Below, piece by piece: positions 18,282-28,494 of a DNA stretch of 64,000 nt. The notes beneath the pieces were generated by a model. The model searched no databases and was not told the DNA's origin. It was given only the letters and a program-made list of their open reading frames with translations. Location: the NCBI RefSeq assembly GCF_030681155.1, contig NZ_JAUXXE010000071.1:1-64000 (forward strand). The letters run 5' to 3'. How positions within the stretch are numbered: the stretch's first letter is position 1; every line of letters begins with the position of its first letter. The DNA is from Phenylobacterium sp. (GTDB lineage Bacteria > Pseudomonadota > Alphaproteobacteria > Caulobacterales > Caulobacteraceae). Both the position numbers and the translations under genes were made by a program.

Positions 18282-20078
18282 ATGCAAGAGAACAACAACC
18301 GCAATACGATCATCTTCGTGGTCAGCGCGGTTCTGATCCTGATCGCCTACCAGTTCCTGGTCGTGGACCCCGCCACCAAGCGGCGGAACGCCGACATGGT
18401 CCGCCAAAAGGCTGCGACCGTGGAGACCCAGAAGCCCGGCGTGCTCCCCAGCGCGACGCCTGGAACCGTGGTGGTCTCGCGTGAGCAAGCCGCCGCAGCC
18501 AGCACCCGGGCGCCGATCACGACTCCGGCCCTGAGCGGTTCGGTCTCCCTGCGCGGCGCGCGGATCGACGACCTGTTCCTGAAGAACTACCGCCAGACGG
18601 TCGACAAGACCTCGCCTCCGGTGGAGCTGCTGCGCCCGGAGGGCTCGCGCTACGCCTACTTCGCCGAGTTCGGCTGGACCGGCGCCAACCTGCCCGGCCT
18701 GCCGACCGCAGACACCGTCTGGCAACTGGTCGAGGGTTCGACCCTCGCGCCCGGCCAACCGCTGACGCTGCGCACCAGCACCGGCCAGGGCCTGACCTTT
18801 ACCCGCAAGATCGAGGTGGACGACCGCTTCATGTTCACGGTGACCGACACCGTGGCCAACACCGGCACGGGATCGGTGACGCTCGCTCCCTACGGCTCGG
18901 TCCAGCGCCAGGGCATCCCGGCCGGCCTGGGCAAGATACAGATCGTCCATGAAGGCGCGATCGGCTGGCTCGGCGACGAACTGCGCCAGGTGAAGTACGC
19001 CAAGTGGCTGAAGGACGGCGGCGGCTCGCCGATCACCTCCACCGGCGGCTGGACCGGCATCACCGACAAGTACTGGCTCGCCGCCATGATCCCGGATCAG
19101 AAAGAGCGCATCCAAAGCCAGTACCGGGTGACCAAGGCCGGTGCGACCGACATCTACGAAGCCAACTATATCGGCCAGCCGCGGGTCATCCCCGCCGGCC
19201 GCCAGATCACCGAGACCACCCGCCTGTTCGCCGGCGCCAAGACGGTTCCGGTGCTGAAGGACTACGAGACCAAGCTGGGCGTGCCGCACTTCGACATGGC
19301 CGTCGACTGGGGGAACTTCTGGTTCATCACCCGGCCGATGTTCGCCTTCCTCGACTTCATCTTCCGCCACGTCGGCAACTTCGGCATCGCCATCCTGCTG
19401 CTGACCGTCGCTGTGAAGCTCATCTTCTTCCCGCTGGCCAACAAGAGCTACGAGTCGCTCACCAAGATGAAGAAGGTGCAGCCGCAGGTCGAAGAGCTGC
19501 GCAAGCGCCTCAAGGACGACCCGGCCAAGCAGCAACAGGAGCTGATGGCGCTCTATCAGAAGGAAAAGATCAATCCTCTGACGGGCTGCCTGCCCATGCT
19601 GGTCCAGATCCCGGTCTTCTACGGCCTCTACAAGGTGCTGACGGTCACCATCGAAATGCGGCACGCGCCGTTCTTCGGCTGGATCCAGGACCTCTCGGCC
19701 CGCGACCCGCTGACCATCTGGAACCTGTTCGGCCTGCTGCCCTACAACCCGGCGACCGTCCCGGTCATCGGCGGGTTCCTGAACTCCGACCTCCTGCACC
19801 TGGGCCCGCTGGCCCTGCTCTACGGCGTGACCATGTACCTCTCGACGGCCATGAACCCGCCGCAGGCTGATCCCGTGCAGCAGAAGATCTTCCAGTTCAT
19901 GCCGATCATGTTCACGTTCATCATGGCGCCCTTCGCGGTCGGCCTGCTGATCTACTGGGCCTGGTCGAACGTGCTGACGATCCTGCAGCAGTACCTGATC
20001 ATGCGCCGCTTCAAGGTGGACAACCCCATCGACCAGATCATCGCCAAGCTGACCGGCAAGAAGTCGAAGATCGCCTAG
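18282..20078 (+). CDS. yidC: Membrane protein insertase YidC
   Basis: A 598-residue inner-membrane insertase that works alone and with SecYEG. TM1 is at about residues 8-26, followed by a long periplasmic beta-domain (about 60-350) typical of Gram-negative YidC. The conserved five-helix core starts at [20 protein letters not shown]. The cytoplasmic coiled hairpin ([19 protein letters not shown]) and [16 protein letters not shown] are diagnostic. Its stop overlaps the GTG of yihA by one base, so the two are coupled. Confidence 0.97.
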   Translation: MQENNNRNTIIFVVSAVLILIAYQFLVVDPATKRRNADMVRQKAATVETQKPGVLPSATPGTVVVSREQAAAASTRAPITTPALSGSVSLRGARIDDLFLKNYRQTVDKTSPPVELLRPEGSRYAYFAEFGWTGANLPGLPTADTVWQLVEGSTLAPGQPLTLRTSTGQGLTFTRKIEVDDRFMFTVTDTVANTGTGSVTLAPYGSVQRQGIPAGLGKIQIVHEGAIGWLGDELRQVKYAKWLKDGGGSPITSTGGWTGITDKYWLAAMIPDQKERIQSQYRVTKAGATDIYEANYIGQPRVIPAGRQITETTRLFAGAKTVPVLKDYETKLGVPHFDMAVDWGNFWFITRPMFAFLDFIFRHVGNFGIAILLLTVAVKLIFFPLANKSYESLTKMKKVQPQVEELRKRLKDDPAKQQQELMALYQKEKINPLTGCLPMLVQIPVFYGLYKVLTVTIEMRHAPFFGWIQDLSARDPLTIWNLFGLLPYNPATVPVIGGFLNSDLLHLGPLALLYGVTMYLSTAMNPPQADPVQQKIFQFMPIMFTFIMAPFAVGLLIYWAWSNVLTILQQYLIMRRFKVDNPIDQIIAKLTGKKSKIA

Positions 20079-20728
20079 TGAACGAGGACCCGCTCTTCAC
20101 CGAAGAACAGTTGGAGGAGGCCCGCGTGCTGTTCGCACGCCAGGCCACCTTCATGATGGGGGCCGTCGCCATCGACGGCCTGCCGCCGGGCGACCTGCCT
20201 GAAGTGGCCTTCGCCGGCCGCTCCAATGTCGGCAAGTCGTCGCTGATCAACGGCCTGGTGGGTCACAAGGGTCTGGCTCGCGCTTCCAACGAGCCGGGCC
20301 GCACCCGCGAGTTGAACTTCTTCGTGCTGGACGACAAGCTGCGGCTGGTCGACCTACCCGGCTATGGCTGGGCCAAGGCCTCCAAGATCACGGTGAAGAA
20401 GTTCCAGAACCTTGGCCGCGACTTCCTGCGCGGCCGGGCGAACCTGAAGCGGGCCTATCTGCTGATCGACGCGCGCCATGGCCTGAAGGAAGTCGACAAG
20501 GAGCCCATGGACGCCTTCGACAAGGCGGCGGTCTCCTATCAGATCATCCTGACCAAGGCCGACAAGATGAAGCCGCACGAGGTCGAGGCGGCCCGCATCA
20601 AGACTGAGGCGGCGATCGCCAAGCGTCCGGCCGCTTTCCCCCGCGTGCTCGCCACGTCCTCGGAAAAGGGCGACGGCCTGGCCGAACTGCGCGCCGAGAT
20701 CATGACCACCTGCGAAGTCCGGCCCTAG
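20078..20728 (+). CDS. yihA: Ribosome biogenesis GTP-binding protein EngB/YsxC
   Basis: A 216-residue GTPase needed for late 50S assembly. G1 is [11 protein letters not shown]3 is DLPGYGWA and G4 is TKADK; the TRELNFF segment after G1 is typical of EngB. It starts at GTG overlapping the yidC stop by one base. The next gene is 218 bases away across a palindromic repeat. Confidence 0.95.
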   Translation: MNEDPLFTEEQLEEARVLFARQATFMMGAVAIDGLPPGDLPEVAFAGRSNVGKSSLINGLVGHKGLARASNEPGRTRELNFFVLDDKLRLVDLPGYGWAKASKITVKKFQNLGRDFLRGRANLKRAYLLIDARHGLKEVDKEPMDAFDKAAVSYQIILTKADKMKPHEVEAARIKTEAAIAKRPAAFPRVLATSSEKGDGLAELRAEIMTTCEVRP

Positions 20729-20742
20729 CCACAACACCAAGC

Positions 20743-20855
20743 TCGTCATCCTCCGGGCAGCCAAAGGCTGCTCCGGGGGACCCAAGCTGAGGTGCAAAGC
20801 TGGTTAGCCCGCTTGGGTCCCCCGGATCGTCTTTCAGACGACGGGAGGATGACGA
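20743..20855. repeat. Cloverleaf-shaped intergenic palindromic element
   Basis: The outer stem TCGTCATCCTCC (20743-20754) pairs with GGAGGATGACGA (20844-20855). Inside it are a six-base hairpin GCAGCC-AAA-GGCTGC (20757-20771), a perfect 15-base central stem (20773-20787 with 20811-20825), and a second six-base hairpin TCGTCT-TTC-AGACGA (20827-20841). The two small hairpins flank the central stem symmetrically. A related shorter copy, sharing GTCATCCTCCGG, is at 29658-29701. Confidence 0.85.
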
Positions 20856-20946
20856 AGTGGTTTGCCAATGATGACGCAGGGTCACGCTTTCCGCTGAACG
20901 CCCCGCATGGAACAACTGGCCCAACCTAACCACAGGGCCAGCCATC

Positions 20947-22089
20947 ATGCTCTCCACCGCCGGCCGCACGGCCTATGACGCCGATCTCGAGCTGTTCCGC
21001 GATCAAGTCCGGAAGTTCTTCGACAAGGAGCTCTACCCCCACCTCGACCGATGGGAGGCCGAGGGCATCGTCGATCGCGAGTTCTGGAAGGCCTACGGCG
21101 CGGCCGGCCTGCTCTGCCCGCAGGTTCCATCCGAATACGGCGGCCTGGAGTTGGACTACCGCTTCAACGCGGTCATCGGCGAAGAGCTGGCCTATGCCGG
21201 CTCGTCGGCCGGCGTCACCCTGCAGTCCGACATCACCGTCGACTACCTGATCAACTACGGGTCCGAGGAACAGAAGAAGCGCTTCCTGCCCGGCATGGTC
21301 TCCGGGGAGATCATCACCGCCATCGCCATGACCGAACCCGGCACTGGCTCAGACCTGCAAGGGGTCCGGACCACCGCCCGGCGTGACGGCAATCACTACG
21401 TGATCAACGGCTCGAAAACCTACATCACCAACGGCCAGAACGCCGACGTGGTGATCGTGGTGGCCAAGACCGACCCGACGCTTGGCTCGAAGGGGATCTC
21501 GTTAATCCTGGTCGAACGCGGCGCGGAGGGCTTTGAGCGCGGCCGCAACCTGGACAAGGTCGGCCAGCACTCGGCCGACACCTCCGAGCTGTTCTTCAAC
21601 GACGTGCGTGTGCCGATCACCAGTTGCCTGGGCGAGGAAGGTCGAGGCTTCGCCTATCTGATGGGACAGTTGCCGCAAGAGCGCCTGCAGATCGCCGTGG
21701 CCGGCCAAGCCGGCGCTCAGCGCGCATTCGACGAGGCGGTCAAGTTCACCAAGGAGCGCAAGGCCTTCGGACAGTCGATCTTCGACTTCCAGAACACCCG
21801 CTTCACTCTGGCGGCCCTGAAGGCCAAGCTGCAGGTCGGCTGGGCGCACCTGGACTGGGCGATCACGCGCCACGTGGCGGGCGAACTGACGGCGGCCGAA
21901 GCTTCCGCAGCCAAGCTGTTCCACACAGAACTGCAGTGGGAAGCCTGCGACATCGCCCTGCAACTGCACGGCGGGGCCGGCTACATGAACGAGTATCCCA
22001 TCGCCCGCCTGTGGCGCGACGCGCGCGTGCAGCGCATCTATGGCGGCACCTCGGAGATCATGAAGGAGGTGGTGGCCCGCTCAATCTGA
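20947..22089 (+). CDS. Acyl-CoA dehydrogenase, long-chain type
   Basis: A 380-residue FAD enzyme for the first step of beta-oxidation, passing electrons to ETF (etfBA lie at 58.6-60.3 kb). The FAD/acyl-binding motif is AMTEPGTGSDL and the second signature is RKAFGQSIFDFQNTRF. The C-terminal motif is IYGGTSEIMK with glycine where medium-chain enzymes carry the catalytic glutamate. E245 in LPQERL is placed where long-chain and isovaleryl-CoA dehydrogenases keep their base. The overall pattern resembles mitochondrial LCAD. Chain-length choice is inferred. Confidence 0.87.
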   Translation: MLSTAGRTAYDADLELFRDQVRKFFDKELYPHLDRWEAEGIVDREFWKAYGAAGLLCPQVPSEYGGLELDYRFNAVIGEELAYAGSSAGVTLQSDITVDYLINYGSEEQKKRFLPGMVSGEIITAIAMTEPGTGSDLQGVRTTARRDGNHYVINGSKTYITNGQNADVVIVVAKTDPTLGSKGISLILVERGAEGFERGRNLDKVGQHSADTSELFFNDVRVPITSCLGEEGRGFAYLMGQLPQERLQIAVAGQAGAQRAFDEAVKFTKERKAFGQSIFDFQNTRFTLAALKAKLQVGWAHLDWAITRHVAGELTAAEASAAKLFHTELQWEACDIALQLHGGAGYMNEYPIARLWRDARVQRIYGGTSEIMKEVVARSI

Positions 22090-22185
22090 GGCTGACCAAG
22101 TCAGTCGTGAACCCGACGGTGAAGCTAGCGTGGCCGTTGTATGCGCTGGCCCGTTCGCAGCGTATGCTCGGTCAGAGGTCACAAT

Positions 22186-22944
22186 ATGAGCATCAGCACC
22201 GTCGATCCACCTTCGGACCGGAAACGCCTGGGCCTTGAGCCACGCGTGGCCAACCGGTTGCTCGCGGCGGTAAGCGTCGCGGACTTCGAAAAACTTGTCG
22301 GCCGCCTAGAGGTGGTCACCCTGAACCGCGGACAGGTCTTGTTCGAACCCGGCGACGACGTGATCACCACCTATTTCCCGGCGCACAAGACGATGGTCTC
22401 GTTGTTGATCATCACGCGCGACGGCCACGAGATCGAGGCCGCCACGATCGGCCGCGAGGGTGCGGTGGGCGGCATCGTCAGCGCGGGCAACAAGCCGGCC
22501 TTTGGTCGCGCGGTCGTCCAGATCGCCGGCCTCGCGCTCGCCATACCCACGGCCGCCTTGGAGAACATCAAGGACGTCTCGCCGCGGTTTGGAGAACTGT
22601 TCTCCCGCTACGCCGACGCCCTGTTGGCGCAGATGATGCAGTCTGTGGCCTGCAACGCCCTGCACTCGGTTGAGGAACGCTGCTGTCGCTGGCTGCTGGC
22701 CACCCATGACCGAGCCGGCGACCAGATCATCCAGCTCACCCAGGAATCGCTGGCCGAAATGCTCGGCGTCCAGCGCACCACGGTGACCGCGGTCATCCAG
22801 AACCTCGAGGCCAAGGGCCTGCTGCGCCGTCAACGTGGACGGGTCGAGATCATTGAACGGCGCGGCCTCGAGCGCGCCGCCTGCGAATGCTACCAGGCCG
22901 TCGAAGACCACTTCGAACGGCTGCTGCCCGAAGTGGCCCTTTGA
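22186..22944 (+). CDS. Crp/Fnr family transcriptional regulator
   Basis: A 252-residue regulator with an N-terminal cyclic-nucleotide-type sensor barrel and a C-terminal winged helix. The DNA-binding part is TQESLAEMLGVQRTTVTAVI followed by NLEAKGLLRRQRGRVEI. No N-terminal cysteine cluster is present, so it is not an oxygen-sensing Fnr. The sensor half contains only one cysteine-poor barrel, and the ligand is not predictable. GAGGTC lies upstream of the ATG at 22186. Its targets are unknown; it stands alone between the dehydrogenase and a convergent amidohydrolase. Confidence 0.88.
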   Translation: MSISTVDPPSDRKRLGLEPRVANRLLAAVSVADFEKLVGRLEVVTLNRGQVLFEPGDDVITTYFPAHKTMVSLLIITRDGHEIEAATIGREGAVGGIVSAGNKPAFGRAVVQIAGLALAIPTAALENIKDVSPRFGELFSRYADALLAQMMQSVACNALHSVEERCCRWLLATHDRAGDQIIQLTQESLAEMLGVQRTTVTAVIQNLEAKGLLRRQRGRVEIIERRGLERAACECYQAVEDHFERLLPEVAL

Positions 22945-22950
22945 TCGCTG

Positions 22951-24219
22951 CTAGGGCCGCTTGACCACGTCGCCGCCCTTCATGACGAACACCGGCTTTT
23001 CCAACACCGTCACGTCGCTGAGCGGGTCGCCGATCACCCCCACCATGTCGCCGTAGGCGCCAGGCGCCACGCGCCCGACATCGCGCTCCTGGCCCAGCGC
23101 CTGGGCCGCGTTGACGGTGGCAGCCTGGATCGCCTGCAGCGGGCTCGCGCCATAGCGCACCATCACCGCGAACTGACGAGCGTTGTCGCCATGGGGAAAG
23201 ACCCCGGCGTCGGTCGAATAGATCTGCCGCACCCCGGCCTTCAGACTCTTTTTGAAGTTCTGCCGTTGGATCTCGCCGATGTCGCGATCCTTCTGAAGGT
23301 TCTCCTCCAGCACGCCGTTCTTCTTGCCCTCAGCCTGGGTGTAGTCGGTGTTGTAGATGTCCATGCCGAACCAGGTCCCCTTCTGGGCCGCGAGCTTGAC
23401 GCCCTCGTCGTCGACCAGGCTGGCGTGCTCAATGGTGTCGATCCCAGCCAGGATAGCGGCCTTGATGCCGGCCGCGCCGTGAGCATGGGCGGCTACCTTC
23501 ATCCCCGCCATGTGGGCCTCGTCGGCAACGACCTTCATCTCCTCCAGCGTCATCTGCTGGGCGCCGGGTGCGTCGCCGCGGGAGAAGACCCCGCCGGTGG
23601 CGCAGATCTTGATCACCTGCGCGCCATATTTGCGCAGCGTCCGCACCGAGTGGCGCGCCTGATCGGGACTGTCGGCGTTGTAGGGCGACTTCTGCTCCAT
23701 CGAGGGTGGGAAGAAGGTCTCATCGCAATGGCCGCCGGTGGCGCCGAACGAATAGGCGGCCGTGACGATGCGCGGGCCGGGAATGAAGCCGTTGTCGATC
23801 GCCTCGCGCAGGCCGACATCGCCATAGAAGGCCGAACCGACGTTGCGAACGGTGGTGAAGCCAGCCTCCAGCGTATCCTTTGCGTGCCGGGTCCCGATCG
23901 CTGTCCAGAAGGCGTCCGAGAATTGATAGCCGGTATAGCCGCCATAGAGCGGCGAGAAGGTCAGGTGTACGTGCATGTCGATCAGGCCGGGCAGCAGGGT
24001 CACGCCCGGCAAGCTCACCTGCGTCGCGCCCGCCGGAATGGCGTCCCCCTGCCGACCCACCGACGTAATCCGGCCATCGGTGATGATCACCAGCGGCTTG
24101 TCGGCGACCTTGCCCGTGGCCGGGTCGATCAGCCTGTCGGCGCTGACGGCAACGGTGGCGGCGTTGGCGGTGGTGGCGAGAAGCGTCGCGGCGAGCGCGG
24201 CGAGCATTGTGGAGCGCAT
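22951..24219 (-). CDS. Secreted amidohydrolase family protein
   Basis: A 422-residue exported metal-dependent hydrolase. The signal peptide is MRSTMLAALAATLLATTANA. Metal ligands are visible: HVH in DMHVHLTF, K in VIKICATGG, H in AAHAHGAAG, H in TIEHASL and D in YSTDAGVFPHG. This set matches the imidazolonepropionase/prolidase-like branch of the superfamily, which hydrolyses dipeptides or small amides. The start at 24219 is supported by the signal peptide and AGGGATTTC upstream. It is convergent with the Crp gene (six-base gap). The substrate is unknown. Confidence 0.87.
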   Translation of the reverse strand: MRSTMLAALAATLLATTANAATVAVSADRLIDPATGKVADKPLVIITDGRITSVGRQGDAIPAGATQVSLPGVTLLPGLIDMHVHLTFSPLYGGYTGYQFSDAFWTAIGTRHAKDTLEAGFTTVRNVGSAFYGDVGLREAIDNGFIPGPRIVTAAYSFGATGGHCDETFFPPSMEQKSPYNADSPDQARHSVRTLRKYGAQVIKICATGGVFSRGDAPGAQQMTLEEMKVVADEAHMAGMKVAAHAHGAAGIKAAILAGIDTIEHASLVDDEGVKLAAQKGTWFGMDIYNTDYTQAEGKKNGVLEENLQKDRDIGEIQRQNFKKSLKAGVRQIYSTDAGVFPHGDNARQFAVMVRYGASPLQAIQAATVNAAQALGQERDVGRVAPGAYGDMVGVIGDPLSDVTVLEKPVFVMKGGDVVKRP

Positions 24220-24417
24220 GAAATCCCCTAACGACCTGACGAACAGTGACGCTAGCACGCCATTGCGGCGCGTCGAGACGGTGACACGCGGGTCAGGGTC
24301 CGCTATCGGAGCGCTCCGACTAGGGCGCATTGGCCGAACCTGGACGCCGAGTCCGGCGGCTGGCGCGTCCTAACTCTTCGACTTGGAGCCCGAGAGGCTC
24401 TTGGAGGGCCGAAAGCC

Positions 24418-25332
24418 TTGACCGACGACGCCGAAGAACAGGGCTGGGCCACCGCGAAGACCCTGGCCACGGCCCTGCCCTACATCCAGATCTACGACCG
24501 CGAGGTCGTGACGATCAAATACGGCGGCCACGCCATGGGCGAGGAAAGCGTCGCCAGGCTGTTCGCCGCCGACGCAGTGCTGCTGAAGATGCTGGGCGTC
24601 CATCCCGTGGTGGTCCACGGCGGCGGACCGCAGATCTCGCGCATGCTGGACAAGGCTGGTGTGAAGTCGACCTTTATCGACGGGCTGCGGGTCACCGACG
24701 AGGCCACCATGGAAGTGGCCGAGATGGTGCTGTCCGGCGCGATCAACAAAGAGATCGCCAACTGGATCACCCTGGCCGGCGCCGAGGCCGACGTGCGCGG
24801 CGTGGGCCTGTCGGGCAAGGATGCTCGCCTGATCACCGTCGAAAAAGCCCACCGCACCAAGAAGGACCCCGACAGCCAGATCGAACAGGTCGTCGACCTT
24901 GGCTTTGTCGGCGAGCCGACCCGCATCGATCCCAAGCTGATCGAAGCCCTGATCTATGCCGACGAGGACTACATCCCCGTGGTCGCGCCGATCGGCGTTT
25001 CGGTCGAGGGCGAAACCTACAACATCAACGCCGACACCGTGGCCGGCGCCCTGGCCGGCGCACTGAACGCCAAGCGCATGTTGCTGCTGACCGACGTGCG
25101 CGGCGTGCTGGACGCCAATGGCGACCTGATCCGCCAGATGACGCTGGCCGAGGCCCGCGAAGCCATCGCCTCGGGCGTGGCCACCGGCGGCATGATCCCG
25201 AAGCTGGAAACCGCCATCGCGGCGGTGGAGTCGGGCGTCGAGGCCGTCGTCATCCTTGATGGCCGACGCCCGCATGCCATGCTGACCGAACTCTTCACCG
25301 AACATGGCTCGGGGACGCTCATCCGCGCATGA
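24418..25332 (+). CDS. argB: Acetylglutamate kinase
   Basis: A 304-residue amino-acid kinase that phosphorylates N-acetylglutamate in arginine synthesis. Signatures are [10 protein letters not shown] at about residues 31-40, [25 protein letters not shown] and the C-terminal [10 protein letters not shown]. It begins at TTG with GGAGGG nine bases upstream. Its stop overlaps the next gene by four bases (ATGA). It heads an argB-HAD-dapD operon linking arginine and lysine pathways. Confidence 0.95.
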   Translation: MTDDAEEQGWATAKTLATALPYIQIYDREVVTIKYGGHAMGEESVARLFAADAVLLKMLGVHPVVVHGGGPQISRMLDKAGVKSTFIDGLRVTDEATMEVAEMVLSGAINKEIANWITLAGAEADVRGVGLSGKDARLITVEKAHRTKKDPDSQIEQVVDLGFVGEPTRIDPKLIEALIYADEDYIPVVAPIGVSVEGETYNINADTVAGALAGALNAKRMLLLTDVRGVLDANGDLIRQMTLAEAREAIASGVATGGMIPKLETAIAAVESGVEAVVILDGRRPHAMLTELFTEHGSGTLIRA

Positions 25333-25990
25333 GGCCAGACCTCTCTCACATCGACACCTGGCTCTTCGACCTGGACAACACCCTGTATCCCGCCGAGTCC
25401 GGGTTCATGGGTCAGGTCGAGGGCCGGATGACCGCCTTCGTGGCCAAGGTCACTGGGCTGCCGATGGAGGAAGCCTATGGGCTGCAGAAGAAGTATCTTG
25501 CCGAGCACGGCCTGACCCTGAAGGGCCTGATGCTGCACCACGGCGTCGATCCGGCCGACTTCCACGCCCTTTTCCACGATCTGTCCCTGGAGCTCCTGGC
25601 CCAGGATCCGGAGTTGGTCGCGGCCATTGCCAGCCTGCCGGGCCGCCGATTGATCTTCACCAACGCCGACGACAAGCACGCCGAACGGGTGCTGGCCCAC
25701 CTGGGCCTTCGCGGCCTGTTTGACGACGTCTTCCACATCCATTCGTTTGGGTTCGCGCCCAAGCCCGATCCGCTGGGCTTCCAGCGGATGATCGACGCCC
25801 ACGGCCTGAGCCCCTCCACGACCTCGTTCTTCGAGGACTCGGAGCATAACTTGAAGCCGGCGGCGGACCTCGGCATGACCACCGTCCTGGTCGGCTCGAA
25901 GGCGCTCGCCTCCACCGCACCCTTTGTCCACTACCGCACCGATAAGCTGACGCCGTTCCTGACGGCGGCGCGCCTCAAGGAAGCCAATTG

Positions 25991-25991
<1 letters not shown>
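25329..25991 (+). CDS. Pyrimidine 5'-nucleotidase-like HAD hydrolase
   Basis: A 220-residue cytoplasmic phosphatase. HAD motif I is FDLDNTLYP (nucleophile Asp), motif II lies in IFTNADD, the lysine is in KPDPLGF and motif III is FFEDSEHN. The pattern fits the SDT1/PPN1 pyrimidine 5'-nucleotidase branch. It overlaps argB by four bases and dapD by one base (TGATG), so it is tightly coupled in this operon. Its link to arginine or lysine synthesis is not clear. Confidence 0.86.
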
Positions 25992-26821
<830 letters not shown>

Positions 26822-26872
26822 TCGCGCCGGACGCATCCCCGCGTCCTCCACAGCCCATCAACTGATTCGCTA

Positions 26873-26897
26873 ACAGGCCCGCTTGCGGGCCTGTTTT
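26873..26897 (+). terminator. Intrinsic terminator of the argB-HAD-dapD operon
   Basis: ACAGGCCCGC, TT, GCGGGCCTGT and then TTTT. A perfect ten-base inverted repeat followed by a U-tract, about 50 bases after the dapD stop. Confidence 0.82.
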
Positions 26898-27147
26898 CGT
26901 ATGTGCGTTGGGCTGGAGGGGCGGTCTGGACCGCGTTTCCCGCCGCCACAGACCAAGTCATCCACAGGAAAAGGCCCGCAACCATACCCGCAGGCGGCGT
27001 TTACCATAGCAATCGCTTCTCGCCCATGAGGCGAATCAGTAGCTTACCTATCGAACACCGCACTACACGCAACGTAACCGAGCTAGCGCTTGAAATGGCA
27101 GGACTCTCCTCCGGAGAATCAATGCTGTTTTGATCGAGAGAAAGACT

Positions 27148-27178
27148 GTTGCTGACAACACGGTTAACTCGAATTAAC
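27148..27178. promoter_or_regulatory. Two consecutive inverted repeats upstream of the HTH gene
   Basis: GTTG-CTGA-CAAC at 27148-27159 and GTTAA-CTCGAA-TTAAC at 27163-27178, ending 20 bases before the ATG at 27199. The second also reads TTAA-N6-TTAAC, one base shorter than a CtrA box. They could be an autoregulatory operator for the HTH protein. Confidence 0.35.
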
Positions 27179-27198
27179 TTTAATGCAAGGCCCGCACC

Positions 27199-27672
27199 AT
27201 GAATTCAGCGCCTTCGCTCAAAGTCGTAGCGTCCTCAAAGCCCCGCGGGGAGCAGCCCCTCGCCGAGGCCTCGATCGGCCCCCTGGATGTGGAGACCATG
27301 CGGTCCTACTACCGCTGGGGCGGCCACCTCTCGACCGCGCTGGTTCGCATCCGCTCGAAGTTCGACGGAGATCTGGACCAGTGCCTTCTCTACCTAATCT
27401 TCCTGCTGGCGGAGCTGTCCGAAGCGATGCCGCGCGGCCCGCGCCCGCCACAGACCTTCCGCCGCCGCCGCGGGTTGAATGCGCTCAGCCTGGCTGAAAT
27501 CACCCAGATCCCGCGCGAGACCGCCCGGCGCAAACTTCTGGCCCTGGTCGAGCGGGGCTATCTGGTCCGCGAGGGCGATGGCCTGTTCACGCTAGGCGAG
27601 GCCTATGACGCCAGCCAGTTCTTCGACGACCTGAAGCCCTTGCTGGGCGAGACCGTCCAAGCTGAGAAATAG
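27199..27672 (+). CDS. Putative HTH transcriptional regulator
   Basis: A 157-residue protein not matched to a named family. The first 90 residues are mainly helical (SYYRWGGHLSTALVRIRSK, then CLLYLIFLLAELSEAM). The C-terminal part looks like a winged helix: LSLAEITQIPRETARRKLLAL, then VERGYLVREGDGLFTLGEAY. The RETARRKL segment is placed like a recognition helix in MarR/Crp-type domains. No ligand site is recognisable. It stands alone, transcribed towards the convergent gene that ends at 27688. DNA binding is an inference from the motif. Confidence 0.65.
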   Translation: MNSAPSLKVVASSKPRGEQPLAEASIGPLDVETMRSYYRWGGHLSTALVRIRSKFDGDLDQCLLYLIFLLAELSEAMPRGPRPPQTFRRRRGLNALSLAEITQIPRETARRKLLALVERGYLVREGDGLFTLGEAYDASQFFDDLKPLLGETVQAEK

Positions 27673-27687
27673 CCTGCCTTCCGGCGG

Positions 27688-28323
27688 CTATTCCGCGCCG
27701 TCGAGCTTGCGCCACAGCGCACGGATGGCCAGGGCGCGTAGCGCCGCGTCCTCGGTCTCCAACGGCGCGAGACCCAGCTTCTCGAGACAATCGTTGAGGG
27801 TCAGCGGCTCGCGGCGCGACAACCCGATCCCGCGCTGGCGCGCGACGGCCTGGAACCGCCGCCAGGCGCACTCGGAGCCAGCCGCGGCCGCCACGGCCTG
27901 ATCGGGCAGCATTCCCGACTGCAGCACTCGGTGGAAGCCAACCAGGGTCGCGCCCGCGCACAGCTTGATCGCCAACTGCCCAAACAGCGCGTCGCTGATA
28001 GGCTCGACCAGCAGGTCCTCGCTCGCCGCCCCGCCGTACACCATCGCCGGGCTGGTGGAGCGCACGAAGGCGCTGAACGCCACATTCCCTCGATCATCCA
28101 CGAAAGCGTACTGCATCACCTGCTGGCGACCGTCGGCGGCGACGAGCCGTGCGGCGAAGTAAAGATGGTCGCTGGCGGAGACCTGGCGCGCCGACTTGGC
28201 GGCCGCGTCGCGGACAAAGGTCTCGCTCCGGCCGCCCGCCCCGCACCAGGCGAGGAGATCGGCGATGCTCTCACCGCGTTCCTGCGGCGGCTGCGCGACA
28301 CTCTTGCGGAAAAACATCAACAT
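27688..28323 (-). CDS. Uncharacterised protein, possibly a degenerate DnaQ-like fold
   Basis: A 211-residue soluble protein I do not recognise with confidence. Several segments follow the order of DnaQ-type 3'-5' exonucleases: a strand pair YAFVDDRGNVAFSAFVRS, the helix start ATLVGFHRVLQSGMLPDQAV, and a final LTLNDCLEKLGLAPLETEDAALRALAIRALW like the last exonuclease motif. The DxE, central D and HxxxD acids expected of an active enzyme are largely absent. If the fold call is right it is probably inactive. Starts at GTG 28326, ATG 28323 and ATG 28317 are all possible. Confidence 0.5.
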   Translation of the reverse strand: MLMFFRKSVAQPPQERGESIADLLAWCGAGGRSETFVRDAAAKSARQVSASDHLYFAARLVAADGRQQVMQYAFVDDRGNVAFSAFVRSTSPAMVYGGAASEDLLVEPISDALFGQLAIKLCAGATLVGFHRVLQSGMLPDQAVAAAAGSECAWRRFQAVARQRGIGLSRREPLTLNDCLEKLGLAPLETEDAALRALAIRALWRKLDGAE

Positions 28324-28494
28324 CACTTCGGCCCCGACGGCAGATGATTAATCGGCCATCGGCCGCGCCGGGTCGATGTGATGGGTTCCCATTTCGGGCG
28401 GGGGCGACCTCGTCGCCTACCCATTCCGGGCTGGCGGGTCGCCGGCCCCGCCTCGCCCATTGCTCCGCGCCCCGCCCCCGGCTACCAGCAAGCC

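Larger units (their letters stand above)
26822..27198. other. Intergenic region dapD / HTH gene
   Basis: 377 bases without a supported gene. It holds the dapD terminator at 26873-26897, then about 230 bases in which I see only weak features: a TCTCC-TCC-GGAGA hairpin (27104-27117) followed by a possible three-codon frame ATG-CTG-TTT-stop (27122-27133), and then two inverted repeats just before the HTH gene. Confidence 0.6.

Noticed and set aside
17883..19799. A 638-codon frame opposite rnpA and yidC
   Set aside because: It is antisense to two certain genes, with no recognisable motif.
26903..27133. A 76-codon frame between dapD and the HTH gene
   Set aside because: It has no Shine-Dalgarno sequence or recognisable motif, and its end overlaps leader-like elements.
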